Counted from the stretch's first letter, positions 1 through 10,226 are shown. The stretch is DNA of 64,000 bases from Leptonema sp964619535 (GCA_964619535.1 CAZUEX010000009.1:74923-138922), one strand, 5' to 3'. Program-made: numbers and translations. The notes: a model not told the origin generated them from the letters alone.

Positions 1-2801
1 AAAAAGACGGAACGCAGACCGAAGAAGAGGCTCTGCAGAAGTTCTACCATATTATGCGTGCTGGCGAACCGTTCGACGCCGATGCGGCTCGTCAGGAGCT
101 GGATCGGCTGTTCTTCAGCGAACGTTCCTACGATCTCGGAGAGGTCGGTCGGTATAAAGTAAATAACAAGTTCCGCTTTATCAACAAGAAGGACTTCACG
201 GACGTAAAGGATCGTGCCCTGCGACCGGTCGATCTGATCGAAACCTTCCGCTACTTTGTAAACCTTGTAAACGAGGTGCCCGGTTATCATTATGATGATA
301 TCGATCACCTCGGTAACCGACGGATTCGATCCGTAGGCGAATTGCTGCAGAACCAGCTGAAGACGGGTTTTGCTCGTATGGAGCGGGTCGTCAAGGAACG
401 GATGAGCATCCAGGACCTTGCCTCTGTAACACCGCAGGCCCTGATCTCGATCAAGCCGATTATGGCCGTGATCAACGAATTCTTCGGATCCAGCCAGCTG
501 TCTCAGTTTATGGATCAGACGAATCCGCTTGCCGAGCTGACTCATAAACGTCGTCTCAATGCCCTCGGACCTGGTGGTCTGACAAGGGAACGTGCGGGCT
601 TTGAGGTGCGGGACATTCACTACTCGCATTACGGCCGTATGTGTCCCATTGAGACGCCGGAAGGGCCGAATATTGGCCTGATCGTGTCGATGTCGACGCT
701 TACGCGGGTGAACCCGTACGGCTTCCTGGAAACCCCTTACCGTAAGGTGAATAAAGGCAAGGTATCGAATGATGTCGAATACCTGACCGCCGACATTGAA
801 GAGCATTATACCATTGCACAGGCAAACGCTCCATTGAACGACGACAATACGTTCACCAACCGTATGGTGTCCTGTCGTCGTATGGACGACTTCCCCATCG
901 CTGCTCCGGAAGAGATTAACTACATGGACATTGCTCCGCTGCAGGTTGTCTCTGTTTCGACGGCGCTGATTCCGTTCCTGGAGCATGATGATGCGAACCG
1001 TGCCCTCATGGGCTCGAACATGCAACGCCAGGCTGTGCCCCTGCTGGTAGATGAGGCCCCGCTTGTGGGTACCGGCATGGAGGTGCGTGCAGCCTACGAT
1101 TCTCGTACATGCGTAACGGCCAAAGAGGACGGTGTTGTTGTTAAGGTCGATGCGAAGCAGATTGTCGTAAAGATCTCGAATAAAGAGACGAGGGTATACG
1201 AACTCAAGAAGTTCCTGCGAACCAACCAGAGCACGATCTTCAACCAACGTCCTGTTGTGAAGATGTTGTATGCTCCGATATCGGGCGTTGTGAAATCGGT
1301 CTCTGCAGAGGCCTTCGAGATTGAAGGCGAAGAAGGGACGACGCAGGTTCCCCTGAAAGAAGGCGAGCGGCAGTTCGAGCTGTTCGTGAAGAAGGGGGAC
1401 AAGGTTCAGGAAGGCGAGATCATCGGTGGCCAGAAGGTATTTGCAGAGAAGCGAGATAACCGTGGACGTCTGGTGCGCATGGCTACCATCCTTGCAGAAG
1501 GCCCCTCGGTCGACCAGGGCCGCCTGGCACTTGGGAAGAACGTACTGGTTGCCTTCATGCCCTGGGAAGGCTATAACTTCGAGGATGCCATCCTCCTCAG
1601 TGAACGCATTGTAAAAGAAGACGTATTCACCTCGGTTCACATCGAAGAATACGAAATACAGGCTCGTGAGACCAAGCTCGGTCAGGAGCAGATTACGCGG
1701 GATATTCCGAATCTGAGCGACAAGGCCTTCCGTGATCTGGATGACCGTGGAATCGTCCGAATCGGGGCCGAGGTACGATCCGGTGATATCCTCGTCGGTA
1801 TGGTAACGCCAAAAGGCGAAAGTGATCTTACCCCGGAATACAAGCTGCTTCATTCCATCTTCGGTGAAAAGGCAAGGGAGGTGCGTGATACCTCTCTGCG
1901 TATGCCAAATGGAACGGAAGGCATCGTCATCGACGTGAAGCATTACACACGGGATAATGGCGATGAACTGCCAGCCGGCGTAGAGGCGATGGTGAAGGTC
2001 TATGTGGCCACGAAGCGGAAGTTGCAGGTGGGCGATAAGATGGCCGGACGTCACGGAAACAAAGGCGTTGTGGCCCGTATCATGGCCGAAGAGGACATGC
2101 CCTACATGGAAGATGGTACCCCCATCGACATTGTTCTGAATCCGCTGGGTGTACCTTCCCGTATGAACATCGGTCAGATCCTGGAAACGATGCTTGGCTT
2201 TGCCGGCAAACGTCTGGGAACCCTCTTTGAAACTCCTGTATTTGACGGAGCGAAAGAGGCCGACATCGAGCGCTATCTAAAAGAGGCCGGCCTGCCCGAG
2301 AACTGCAAGTACGACCTGTATGATGGGCGATCCGGTGAGAAGTTTGAGAACAAGGTATTCTGCGGTTACATCTATATGTTGAAACTGGCACACCTTGTCG
2401 ATGACAAGATCCATGCCCGATCGACCGGTCCGTACTCTCTGGTGACGCAGCAGCCCCTTGGCGGTAAGGCCCAGTTTGGTGGGCAGCGTCTTGGAGAAAT
2501 GGAGGTTTGGGCGCTGGAAGCGTATGGGGCCTCCCACACACTTCAGGAACTGCTTACGGTGAAATCCGACGATATGATCGGACGGGCTCGCATTTATGAG
2601 GCCATTGTGAAGGGCATTCACACGATTAAACCGGGCGTGCCGGAGTCGTTTAATGTTCTTCTGCAAGAGTTGCGAGGTCTGGCCCTTGATGTTGCGCTGC
2701 TGGATCCTTCCGGTGAGCGCATCGACCTGAGCGATCTGGAAAGCGATGACCGACAGGAAAGAAGGGCGCGCATCCGAATCGAATCCATTGAGCGCATGTA
2801 A
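1..2801 (+). CDS. rpoB: RNA polymerase beta subunit, 5' end outside window
   Basis: This is the beta subunit of RNA polymerase, forming one side of the catalytic cleft. The reading frame is open from base 3, and the first visible residues before the ATG at 54 already match RpoB, so that ATG is internal and roughly the first 290 residues lie upstream. The rifamycin-pocket block runs from FFGSSQLSQFMDQ to GPGGLTRERAGF at about 474-602. The residue matching E. coli Ser531 is Asn (codon 558-560), and Ser522 is Ala. The C-terminal block with GGKAQFGGQRLGEMEVWALE is intact. rpoC starts 15 bases after the stop. Confidence 0.98.
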   Translation, partial: KDGTQTEEEALQKFYHIMRAGEPFDADAARQELDRLFFSERSYDLGEVGRYKVNNKFRFINKKDFTDVKDRALRPVDLIETFRYFVNLVNEVPGYHYDDIDHLGNRRIRSVGELLQNQLKTGFARMERVVKERMSIQDLASVTPQALISIKPIMAVINEFFGSSQLSQFMDQTNPLAELTHKRRLNALGPGGLTRERAGFEVRDIHYSHYGRMCPIETPEGPNIGLIVSMSTLTRVNPYGFLETPYRKVNKGKVSNDVEYLTADIEEHYTIAQANAPLNDDNTFTNRMVSCRRMDDFPIAAPEEINYMDIAPLQVVSVSTALIPFLEHDDANRALMGSNMQRQAVPLLVDEAPLVGTGMEVRAAYDSRTCVTAKEDGVVVKVDAKQIVVKISNKETRVYELKKFLRTNQSTIFNQRPVVKMLYAPISGVVKSVSAEAFEIEGEEGTTQVPLKEGERQFELFVKKGDKVQEGEIIGGQKVFAEKRDNRGRLVRMATILAEGPSVDQGRLALGKNVLVAFMPWEGYNFEDAILLSERIVKEDVFTSVHIEEYEIQARETKLGQEQITRDIPNLSDKAFRDLDDRGIVRIGAEVRSGDILVGMVTPKGESDLTPEYKLLHSIFGEKAREVRDTSLRMPNGTEGIVIDVKHYTRDNGDELPAGVEAMVKVYVATKRKLQVGDKMAGRHGNKGVVARIMAEEDMPYMEDGTPIDIVLNPLGVPSRMNIGQILETMLGFAGKRLGTLFETPVFDGAKEADIERYLKEAGLPENCKYDLYDGRSGEKFENKVFCGYIYMLKLAHLVDDKIHARSTGPYSLVTQQPLGGKAQFGGQRLGEMEVWALEAYGASHTLQELLTVKSDDMIGRARIYEAIVKGIHTIKPGVPESFNVLLQELRGLALDVALLDPSGERIDLSDLESDDRQERRARIRIESIERM

Positions 2802-2816
2802 GGCAGGTAATATTTC

Positions 2817-5800
2817 ATGAGTATGAATCGACCCACCGATTTTGATTCCATCAAGATCATGCTGGCCAGCCCGGAGCGCATCCGGGAATGGTCGTTTGGC
2901 GAAGTCAAAAAACCCGAGACGATTAACTATCGTACCCTTCGTCCGGAACGAGAAGGTCTCTTCTGCGAAAAGATCTTCGGCACGATGAAGGACTGGGAGT
3001 GCTACTGTGGTAAGTTCAAGTCCATCCGCTACAAGGGTGTGATCTGCGACCGATGTGGTGTGGAAGTAACCCACTCCAAGGTACGTCGCGAAAGGATGGG
3101 CCACGTTGAGCTGGCCACACCTGTTGCTCATATCTGGTATTACCGCTCTGTGCCCAGCCGTATCGGTCTTCTGCTGAACATGACCGTAAACGAGCTGAAG
3201 AGCATCCTCTATTACGAGAAGTATGTAATCATCGATCCGGCAGACTCCAATCGTGAGCCGGGCGAACTGATCGATGATGATGAGTACTTCGAGTACCTGG
3301 ACCTGTACGGTAACAAATTCGTAGCCATGATGGGCGGTGAGGCCATCAAAGAGATGCTCAGCCGCATTGACATCGATGCAGAGATCCATGCCATCCGCGA
3401 TAAGATTGCCGACGGAATCAAGGCTTCGGATAAACGGATCCTGAAGCGCCTTGAGATTCTCGAAGCGCTGCGTGAATCTGGCAACCGGCCGGAGTGGATG
3501 ATGCTGGACGTTGTGCCTGTCATTCCTCCAGAGCTGCGTCCGATGGTGCAGCTCGATGGCGGTCGTTTTGCCACCTCTGACCTGAACGACCTGTATCGAC
3601 GGGTCATCAACCGGAATAACCGTCTGCGCCGTCTGCAACAGCTGCGGGCTCCTGATATTATTGTAAGAAATGAAAAGCGCATGCTGCAAGAGGCCGTTGA
3701 CGCACTGTTCGACAACAGCCGTCGCGCGAAATCTGTAAAAGGTAAAGGCAACCGTCCTCTGAAATCCCTTTCCGATATGCTGAAAGGTAAGACAGGACGG
3801 TTCCGCCAGAACCTTCTTGGTAAGCGTGTGGACTATTCGGGCCGTTCCGTGATCGTCATCGGACCGGAGCTGAAGATCCACCAGATGGGTCTTCCGAAAA
3901 AGATGGCCCTTGAGCTATTCAAGCCATTCATCATGAAGCGCCTTGTGGATCTGGAGCTGGCGCCGAACATCAAAACGGCCAAGAAGCGCATTGAAGCCGA
4001 AGAAAAAGAGGTCTTTGAGGCCCTGGACGAGGTCATTAAAGAGCATCCGGTGATGCTGAACCGCGCTCCTACGCTGCACCGTCTGGGCATTCAGGCCTTC
4101 CTGCCGACGCTGGTAGAGGGCAAGGCCATCAAGCTGCACCCGCTTGTGTGCCGTGCCTTTAATGCCGACTTTGACGGCGACCAGATGGCCATCCACGTTC
4201 CGCTGTCGCCAAAAGCGCAGATCGAGGCGTGGATGCTCATGCTGTCCCCGCATAACCTGCTGAACCCGGCAAACGGTAACCCGATTGTTTCGCCGACGCA
4301 GGACATGGTGCTTGGTCTCTATCTCCTTACGTCGCAGCTGGACGGCGATCTGGGCGAAGGCAAGACCTTTTCTGGTCTGGATGAGATTCGCTACGCCCTC
4401 GACGTAAAGGCAGTCGGTCTGCGTGCGAAGATCTCTGTTCTTTTTGAAGGACGTCTTCTTCAGACGACACCGGGACGTGTTATCTTTAACTCCATCCTTC
4501 CCAAAGACTATCCGTTTGTAAACCGTGCTGTTTCTGATAAAGAAGCAACACGAATTATTGCCGAGGTCTATGACCAGTTTGGTGCTGCAGCTACGGCCGA
4601 GATGCTCGATCGATTCAAGGAGCTTGGATTCCGTTATTCGACGATGTTTGCTCCGTCCATTGCTCTTTCTGATATCAAGACCTCCTCGAAGAAGAAAGAG
4701 CTGATCGACAAAGCCAACGCCGAAGTGGAAGACGTGACCGCTGCGCATAAGAACGGCGTCATCACGAACGAAGAACGTTATAAAAAGGTCATTGAGATCT
4801 GGACCCGTACCAACGACCTCGTAACAGAATCCATGTTTGCGGAGCTGGAGAAGGATCAGCAGGGCTTCAATCCCGTCTATGCCATGGCTGCATCCGGTGC
4901 TCGTGGATCACGTGCACAGATTCGACAGCTTGCCGGTATGCGAGGTCTGATGGCCCGTCCTTCCGGTGAGATTATTGAGCTGGCCATTCGCTCCAACTTC
5001 CGGGAAGGTCTCGGAGTTCTCGAATTCTTTATTTCCACATCGGGAGCCCGTAAGGGACTTGCCGATACGGCCCTGAAAACGGCCGATGCCGGTTACCTGA
5101 CACGCCGTCTGGTAGACATTTCCCAGGATGTGATCATTACCGAGCACGACTGCGGTACGAAAAACGGGGTCTGGATGAAGGCCGTTCGCGAAGGCGATAA
5201 AACGGTCGTCTCCCTGGGTGATCGCTGTTTTGGACGGGTGCTTGCGGCCGACATTGTGGATCCCGTTTCGGGCGAGGTGGTCTACGCTGCCAATACCATG
5301 ATCAATAAAGAGGCTTCGAAGAAGATCGATAGCCTGGGAATTGAGAAGATCTTTATCCGTTCGGCCCTGACCTGTGAAACACGTCATGGCCTCTGTGCCA
5401 CCTGTTATGGCATGGACCTTGCCAGACTGAAGCCCGTAGAGCTTGGCGAAGCAGTGGGTATTATTGCGGCCCAGTCGATCGGTGAACCGGGAACGCAGCT
5501 GACCATGCGTACCTTCCACGTAGGTGGTGTTGCTACGAACCTTCAGGTAAAAGACAATACCATCAAGGTTACGGCTGATGTACTCGTTTCGTCGATCTCG
5601 GGAAGCATCGTTGAGAAGAAGGGTGGCGAGCGTGTTTTTGTAACGCGTGGTAATATTGAGTTCCAGCGCATTTATCAGAGGATGAAAACCTCGGACCTGA
5701 AAGGTCTGCGAGTTGAGAATGGTCAGTCCGTAACACCGGGTGAGATTCTTGCCAACTCCTACATCAATGCCCAGGGACAGGAAGTGAACAACCTGGTCGC

Positions 5801-7022
5801 CGAGTCGCAGGGCGTTGTGACGATCGTAGACGGCGAGTTCTATGTTAAAGGAGAAACCCAGAACATTCCGGTGAAGATCGGAACCGCCATTACGGTTTCT
5901 GTCGGTGAATTCGTGGAATCCGGTAAGGTCATCGGTACCTTCGATCCATACAATGACGTGGTGCTGACCGATACTGCCGGAAAGGTCGTCTTTGAAGACA
6001 TCGAGAAGGACAAAAACCTCAAGAAAGACGAAGAAGGTAGCTTCCGTATCTACGAGTATCGCCGTGAAAAGCTGAATCCCCGTATTCGTGTTGGCTCCTC
6101 TGAATACACCGTGCCGTTGAATGCCATCCTGGCCGTTAAAGATGGTCAGGAGGTCGATGCCGGTGATGTGCTCTTCAAGCTCGTTGCCGCTGCAGAGAAA
6201 ACGAGGGACATTACCGGTGGTCTGCCACGCGTTGAAGAGCTTTTCGAGGCTCGACGTCCCAGGGATGCAGCCACTCTTGCTGAGATCGACGGAATGATCG
6301 AAGACCGCAACGAGGTCGTTAAAGACAAGCGCGTCCTGTACATCGTTCCCGAGAACGAGGACGAGGAGAAGGTAAAGGTTACCATCCCCACCGGAAAGCG
6401 CATACTTGTTCGGAATGGCGACTATGTTCGTGCAGGGGATCAGATCGACGAAGGTTCACTGGATCCTCACGATTTTCTGCGCATCCTTGGTGTGGAGGCC
6501 CTTCATCAGTTCCTGATCCAGGAAGTGCAGGAGGTGTATCGACTGCAGGGTGTTTTTATTAACGATAAACATATTGAGATCATCGTCCGGCAGATGCTGC
6601 GGAAGATCGAAATCTCTGATCCAGGCGATACGACGTTTGTGATGCGTCAGCAGGTGGATCAGTATGCCTTCCGTGATGAGAACGAACGCGTCGTGTCGGA
6701 GGGTGGTGTTGCGGCAACGGGGCGGCAGATTCTGCTTGGAATCACAAAGGCCTCGTTGAACACCGATTCATTCATCTCCGCAGCTTCCTTCCAGGAAACA
6801 ACAAGGGTGCTTACCGATGCGGCGATCAAGGGCAAGCAGGACAGTCTGCTCGGCCTGAAAGAGAACGTCATCATCGGTCATCTGATTCCGGCCGGATCAG
6901 GTCTGAAGGCCTACAAGAATATCGAGATATTCTATAACGAGTATGGCGATATTCAGAGCCTGTATCGGGAACGTAAGGATGAAGAACGCCGCCAGATTGC
7001 CCTTGAAGCAGAAAGGGAATGA
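2817..7022 (+). CDS. rpoC: RNA polymerase beta' subunit
   Basis: This is the largest core subunit of RNA polymerase and carries the catalytic magnesium site. At 1401 residues it is full length. The N-terminal zinc finger shows CYCGKF followed by CDRCGVEV. The catalytic NADFDGDQMA motif lies near residue 450, and the second zinc site has CETRHGLCATCYG. The late block with ITGGLPRVEELFEAR is conserved. The start is ATG 2817, or ATG 2823 two codons later. It sits 15 bases after rpoB, so the two are co-transcribed. A strong hairpin begins 9 bases after the stop. Confidence 0.98.
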   Translation: MSMNRPTDFDSIKIMLASPERIREWSFGEVKKPETINYRTLRPEREGLFCEKIFGTMKDWECYCGKFKSIRYKGVICDRCGVEVTHSKVRRERMGHVELATPVAHIWYYRSVPSRIGLLLNMTVNELKSILYYEKYVIIDPADSNREPGELIDDDEYFEYLDLYGNKFVAMMGGEAIKEMLSRIDIDAEIHAIRDKIADGIKASDKRILKRLEILEALRESGNRPEWMMLDVVPVIPPELRPMVQLDGGRFATSDLNDLYRRVINRNNRLRRLQQLRAPDIIVRNEKRMLQEAVDALFDNSRRAKSVKGKGNRPLKSLSDMLKGKTGRFRQNLLGKRVDYSGRSVIVIGPELKIHQMGLPKKMALELFKPFIMKRLVDLELAPNIKTAKKRIEAEEKEVFEALDEVIKEHPVMLNRAPTLHRLGIQAFLPTLVEGKAIKLHPLVCRAFNADFDGDQMAIHVPLSPKAQIEAWMLMLSPHNLLNPANGNPIVSPTQDMVLGLYLLTSQLDGDLGEGKTFSGLDEIRYALDVKAVGLRAKISVLFEGRLLQTTPGRVIFNSILPKDYPFVNRAVSDKEATRIIAEVYDQFGAAATAEMLDRFKELGFRYSTMFAPSIALSDIKTSSKKKELIDKANAEVEDVTAAHKNGVITNEERYKKVIEIWTRTNDLVTESMFAELEKDQQGFNPVYAMAASGARGSRAQIRQLAGMRGLMARPSGEIIELAIRSNFREGLGVLEFFISTSGARKGLADTALKTADAGYLTRRLVDISQDVIITEHDCGTKNGVWMKAVREGDKTVVSLGDRCFGRVLAADIVDPVSGEVVYAANTMINKEASKKIDSLGIEKIFIRSALTCETRHGLCATCYGMDLARLKPVELGEAVGIIAAQSIGEPGTQLTMRTFHVGGVATNLQVKDNTIKVTADVLVSSISGSIVEKKGGERVFVTRGNIEFQRIYQRMKTSDLKGLRVENGQSVTPGEILANSYINAQGQEVNNLVAESQGVVTIVDGEFYVKGETQNIPVKIGTAITVSVGEFVESGKVIGTFDPYNDVVLTDTAGKVVFEDIEKDKNLKKDEEGSFRIYEYRREKLNPRIRVGSSEYTVPLNAILAVKDGQEVDAGDVLFKLVAAAEKTRDITGGLPRVEELFEARRPRDAATLAEIDGMIEDRNEVVKDKRVLYIVPENEDEEKVKVTIPTGKRILVRNGDYVRAGDQIDEGSLDPHDFLRILGVEALHQFLIQEVQEVYRLQGVFINDKHIEIIVRQMLRKIEISDPGDTTFVMRQQVDQYAFRDENERVVSEGGVAATGRQILLGITKASLNTDSFISAASFQETTRVLTDAAIKGKQDSLLGLKENVIIGHLIPAGSGLKAYKNIEIFYNEYGDIQSLYRERKDEERRQIALEAERE

Positions 7023-7031
7023 GCGTTGATT

Positions 7032-7068
7032 TCGGCCTCCTCGGGCAGTGGGCTCTGCCGGAGGCCGA
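7032..7068 (+). terminator. Hairpin after rpoC: weak terminator or processing site
   Basis: Perfect 9-base arms (7032-7040 TCGGCCTCC and 7060-7068 GGAGGCCGA) enclose a second 5-base stem (7044-7048 with 7055-7059) and a 6-base loop. A three-base bulge separates the two stems. Only a short TTTT (7074-7077) follows, 5 bases after the stem, so full termination is doubtful. An attenuator or RNase site that sets rpoBC apart from the ribosomal genes is also possible. Confidence 0.6.
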
Positions 7069-7179
7069 CAGGCGTTTTGCAAGCCCTGATCTGAAAAACG
7101 GTTGCTGCGGCGGGCGCAATGCATTTCGTGGTACTCCTTTCGGGTGGTTTCACTCGAAGCGGTATCATTTGTTTGGATT

Positions 7180-7199
7180 CCGACCTCGATCGGGGTCGG
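7180..7199 (+). other. Small inverted repeat in rpsL leader
   Basis: A 6-base inverted repeat (CCGACC 7180-7185, GGTCGG 7194-7199) with an 8-base loop lies 36 bases before the rpsL start. No T-run follows, so it is not a terminator. It may be a leader structure for autoregulation of the str genes, but nothing in the sequence proves this. The rest of the 213-base rpoC-rpsL spacer shows no convincing promoter. Confidence 0.35.
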
Positions 7200-7235
7200 C
7201 TAATAGAACTTAAAGGAACAGGTTGGATTTGAGGT

Positions 7236-7610
7236 ATGCCTACCATTAACCAGTTAATTCGTAAAGGCCGCAAGAAGCAGAAGCGCAAAACAAAGTCTCC
7301 TGCATTGAAGGCCTGTCCTCAGCGTCGGGGTGTTTGCACACGCGTGATGACCTTTACTCCGAAAAAGCCGAACTCAGCTCTTCGGAAGGTGGCAAGGGTT
7401 CGACTGACTACCGGTATTGAAGTAACCGCCTATATTCCGGGTGAAGGACACAACCTGCAGGAACATAACGTCGTTCTTGTGCGTGGCGGCAGGGTGAAGG
7501 ACCTTCCCGGTGTACGTTATCACATTATTCGCGGTTCGCTGGATTCTCTCGGTGTTGAAAAGCGCCGTCAGGCTCGTTCCAAATATGGTGCGAAGCGACC
7601 GAAGGCATAA
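7236..7610 (+). CDS. rpsL: Ribosomal protein S12
   Basis: S12 sits at the decoding centre of the 30S subunit. It is 124 residues, the normal length. The two loops altered in streptomycin-resistant mutants are in the sensitive form: Lys43 in TPKKPNS and Lys88 in GRVKDLPG. It is the first gene of the str group here, followed 12 bases later by rpsG. An AGGAAC-type ribosome site and a small inverted repeat lie in the leader. Confidence 0.98.
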   Translation: MPTINQLIRKGRKKQKRKTKSPALKACPQRRGVCTRVMTFTPKKPNSALRKVARVRLTTGIEVTAYIPGEGHNLQEHNVVLVRGGRVKDLPGVRYHIIRGSLDSLGVEKRRQARSKYGAKRPKA

Positions 7611-7622
7611 GGAGTTTAAGAG

Positions 7623-8096
7623 ATGTCAAGACGTACGACTGCAGTCAAAAGACGAGCGTTGCAGCCAGACCCCGTATACGGGGATACCATGGTTACTGCC
7701 TTCATCAACTACATGATGCGAGATGGAAAGAAAACCGTCGCGGAACGTGTTTTCTATGAAGCGATGGAAGTCATCAAGCAGAAGACTGGCGATGAAGGAA
7801 TCGATGTTATGCGGGCAGCAATGGAAAATGTGCAGCCCAACCTTGAGGTGAAATCCCGTCGGGTTGGCGGTGTGACCTATCAGGTCCCCGTTGAGGTGTC
7901 GCCCGAACGTCGTCAGACCCTGGCCATTCGCTGGCTGGTTCGGTATGCGCGTGAGCGTAAGGGCCGCTCCATGGCAGAGAAATTGGCTGCTGAGTTTCTT
8001 GATGCGAAGAATGAAACAGGCGGTGCAATCAAGAAACGTGATGATACACGCAAAATGGCCGAAGCCAACAGGGCTTTCAGTCACTACCGCTGGTGA
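7623..8096 (+). CDS. rpsG: Ribosomal protein S7
   Basis: S7 nucleates assembly of the 30S head by binding the 3' domain of 16S rRNA. It is 157 residues, as in most bacteria. The family blocks MENVQPNLEVKSRRVGG and the C-terminal REDTxKMAEANRAFSHYRW-type ending are present. A GGAGTTTAAG ribosome site precedes the ATG. In E. coli S7 is the translational repressor of the str operon; whether that applies here cannot be read from the sequence. Confidence 0.98.
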   Translation: MSRRTTAVKRRALQPDPVYGDTMVTAFINYMMRDGKKTVAERVFYEAMEVIKQKTGDEGIDVMRAAMENVQPNLEVKSRRVGGVTYQVPVEVSPERRQTLAIRWLVRYARERKGRSMAEKLAAEFLDAKNETGGAIKKRDDTRKMAEANRAFSHYRW

Positions 8097-8123
8097 TTCT
8101 GGAAATAAGGTACAGGAACTTTT

Positions 8124-10226
8124 ATGGCACGTAAGATCCCTCTTGAGAGGACGCGAAACATCGGCATTATGGCACACATCGATGCCGGTAAAACCACGAC
8201 GACTGAGCGTATTCTATACTATACGGGTAAAACCTATAAGATCGGTGAGGTGCACGAAGGTGCAGCCGAGATGGACTGGATGGACCAGGAACGTGAACGT
8301 GGCATTACGATTACATCGGCAGCCACGACTACGTTCTGGAATGGTTCCGAAAAGCAGCTGGAGCCTCATCGTATTAACATTATCGACACTCCGGGTCACG
8401 TTGACTTTACCGTAGAGGTAGAGCGATCCCTTCGTGTTCTGGATGGTGCTGTCGCAGTATACGACGGCGTTGCCGGCGTAGAACCACAAACGGAAACCGT
8501 ATGGCGGCAGGCTGACAGGTATCGTGTTCCGCGGATCTGCTATGTGAACAAGCTGGACCGAATGGGGGCGAACTTCTATTATTGTGTTGACACCATTCGG
8601 GAGCGACTGGGTGCAAATGGCGTACCTCTGCAGCTGCCGATTGGCAGCGAGGCCGATTTTGTCGGTGTTGTCGACCTGGTCAATAATCGTGCTATCGTCT
8701 GGGCCGGCGAGGAGCTTGGAGCCAAATTCGAGTATCAGGACATTCCTGACGATCTGAAAGAAAAGGCAGAAGAATATCGCACGAAGTTGATCGAATCGGC
8801 GGTTGAGAACGATGATACTTTGATGGAGAAGTATCTTGAAACCGGCGAGATTACGGTTGAAGAACTGAAGAAGTGCATCCGTATCGGTACGCTGAACATG
8901 AAGATGTTCCCGATCGTATGCGGATCGTCCTTTAAGAATAAAGGCGTTCAGCCGATGCTTGATGCCGTTGTCGATTACCTGCCTTCGCCTCTGGATGTAG
9001 AGGCCATTAAGGGAATCGATCCGAATGATCCCGAAAAGGAAATGGAGCGCCATGCCGGTGACGATGAGCCTTTTGCCGCTCTGGCCTTCAAGGTAATGTC
9101 GGATCCCTTTGTTGGTAAGCTAACATTCTTCCGCGTGTACTCGGGAACGATCACTAAAGGAAGCTATATCTACAATTCCACCAAGGGCAAGAAAGAGCGC
9201 GTTGGCCGTATCCTTCAGATGCATGCCAATAACCGGGAAGAGATTGATATCGTCTATGCCGGTGATATCGCTGCGGCCGTAGGTCTGAAAGATACTACAA
9301 CCGGCGATACGCTCTGTGACGAAAGCAATGCCGTCATCCTCGAATCGATGACATTCCCGGATCCTGTGATCGAGCTGGCCATTGAGCCTCTAACAAAGGC
9401 TGACCAGGAGAAGCTGGGTACCGCTCTGATGAAACTGGCCGAAGAGGATCCGACGTTCCGTGTGAAAACGGATCAGGAAACCGGACAGACGATCATCGCC
9501 GGTATGGGTGAGCTTCACCTGGAGATCATTGTCGACCGTCTGAAGCGGGAGTTCAAGGTAGAGGCGAACGTTGGTAAACCTCAGGTTGCCTATCGTGAAA
9601 CCATATCGAAGCCTGCAGAGATCGAGTCGAAGTACATCAAGCAAACCGGTGGACGTGGTCAGTACGGACACTGCCACCTGCGTCTGACTCCCAATGAGCC
9701 CGGTAAGGGTTATGAGTTTATCAACTCCATTGTCGGTGGTGTGATTCCAAGAGAATTCATCCCGGCCATTGATAAAGGAATCCAGGAAGCCATGCAGAGT
9801 GGCGTAATGGCAGGATTCCCTGTAGTTGACGTTAAGGTAGAGGTCTTTGATGGATCGTATCACGACGTCGACTCAAGTGAGATGGCATTTAAGATTGCCG
9901 CCTCAATGGGCTTTAAGGACGGCTGTAAAAAGGCCTCTCCGGTACTGCTTGAGCCGATCATGGACGTAGAAGTGGTAACACCGGAAGATTACATGGGGGA
10001 TGTGGTTGGTGACCTGAACCGTCGCCGTGGTCGCATTCAATCCATGGATCAAAGAGGAAATGCCCGGGTTGTAAAGGCGGAGGTTCCGCTCTCTGAGATG
10101 TTTGGTTATGCGACCGATCTGCGTAGCTTAACACAGGGACGCGCCGCCTACACCATGCAGTTCAAACATTACGAACAGGTGCCTGCAAATATTGCCAATG
10201 AGATTGCGGCAAAGGCATCGGTTTAA
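8124..10226 (+). CDS. fusA: Elongation factor G
   Basis: This GTPase drives ribosomal translocation and, with RRF, ribosome recycling. It is 700 residues. G-domain motifs are G1 AHIDAGKTTTT, the switch ERGITI, G3 DTPGHVDF and G4 NKLDRMG. Domain IV has the GGRGQYGHCHL region. Its place after rpsG in the str order marks it as the canonical EF-G rather than a paralogue. The 119-base spacer after it is the largest gap between rpsL and rplQ. Confidence 0.97.
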   Translation: MARKIPLERTRNIGIMAHIDAGKTTTTERILYYTGKTYKIGEVHEGAAEMDWMDQERERGITITSAATTTFWNGSEKQLEPHRINIIDTPGHVDFTVEVERSLRVLDGAVAVYDGVAGVEPQTETVWRQADRYRVPRICYVNKLDRMGANFYYCVDTIRERLGANGVPLQLPIGSEADFVGVVDLVNNRAIVWAGEELGAKFEYQDIPDDLKEKAEEYRTKLIESAVENDDTLMEKYLETGEITVEELKKCIRIGTLNMKMFPIVCGSSFKNKGVQPMLDAVVDYLPSPLDVEAIKGIDPNDPEKEMERHAGDDEPFAALAFKVMSDPFVGKLTFFRVYSGTITKGSYIYNSTKGKKERVGRILQMHANNREEIDIVYAGDIAAAVGLKDTTTGDTLCDESNAVILESMTFPDPVIELAIEPLTKADQEKLGTALMKLAEEDPTFRVKTDQETGQTIIAGMGELHLEIIVDRLKREFKVEANVGKPQVAYRETISKPAEIESKYIKQTGGRGQYGHCHLRLTPNEPGKGYEFINSIVGGVIPREFIPAIDKGIQEAMQSGVMAGFPVVDVKVEVFDGSYHDVDSSEMAFKIAASMGFKDGCKKASPVLLEPIMDVEVVTPEDYMGDVVGDLNRRRGRIQSMDQRGNARVVKAEVPLSEMFGYATDLRSLTQGRAAYTMQFKHYEQVPANIANEIAAKASV

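Noticed and set aside
2277..3881. A 534-codon open frame antisense to rpoB/rpoC
   Set aside because: It mirrors the codon pattern of rpoBC, has no ribosome site, promoter or known domain, and lies across two essential genes.
7019..7213. A 64-codon frame in the rpoC-rpsL spacer
   Set aside because: It overlaps the rpoC stop and the hairpin, lacks a good ribosome site and shows no family; the spacer is better read as regulatory.
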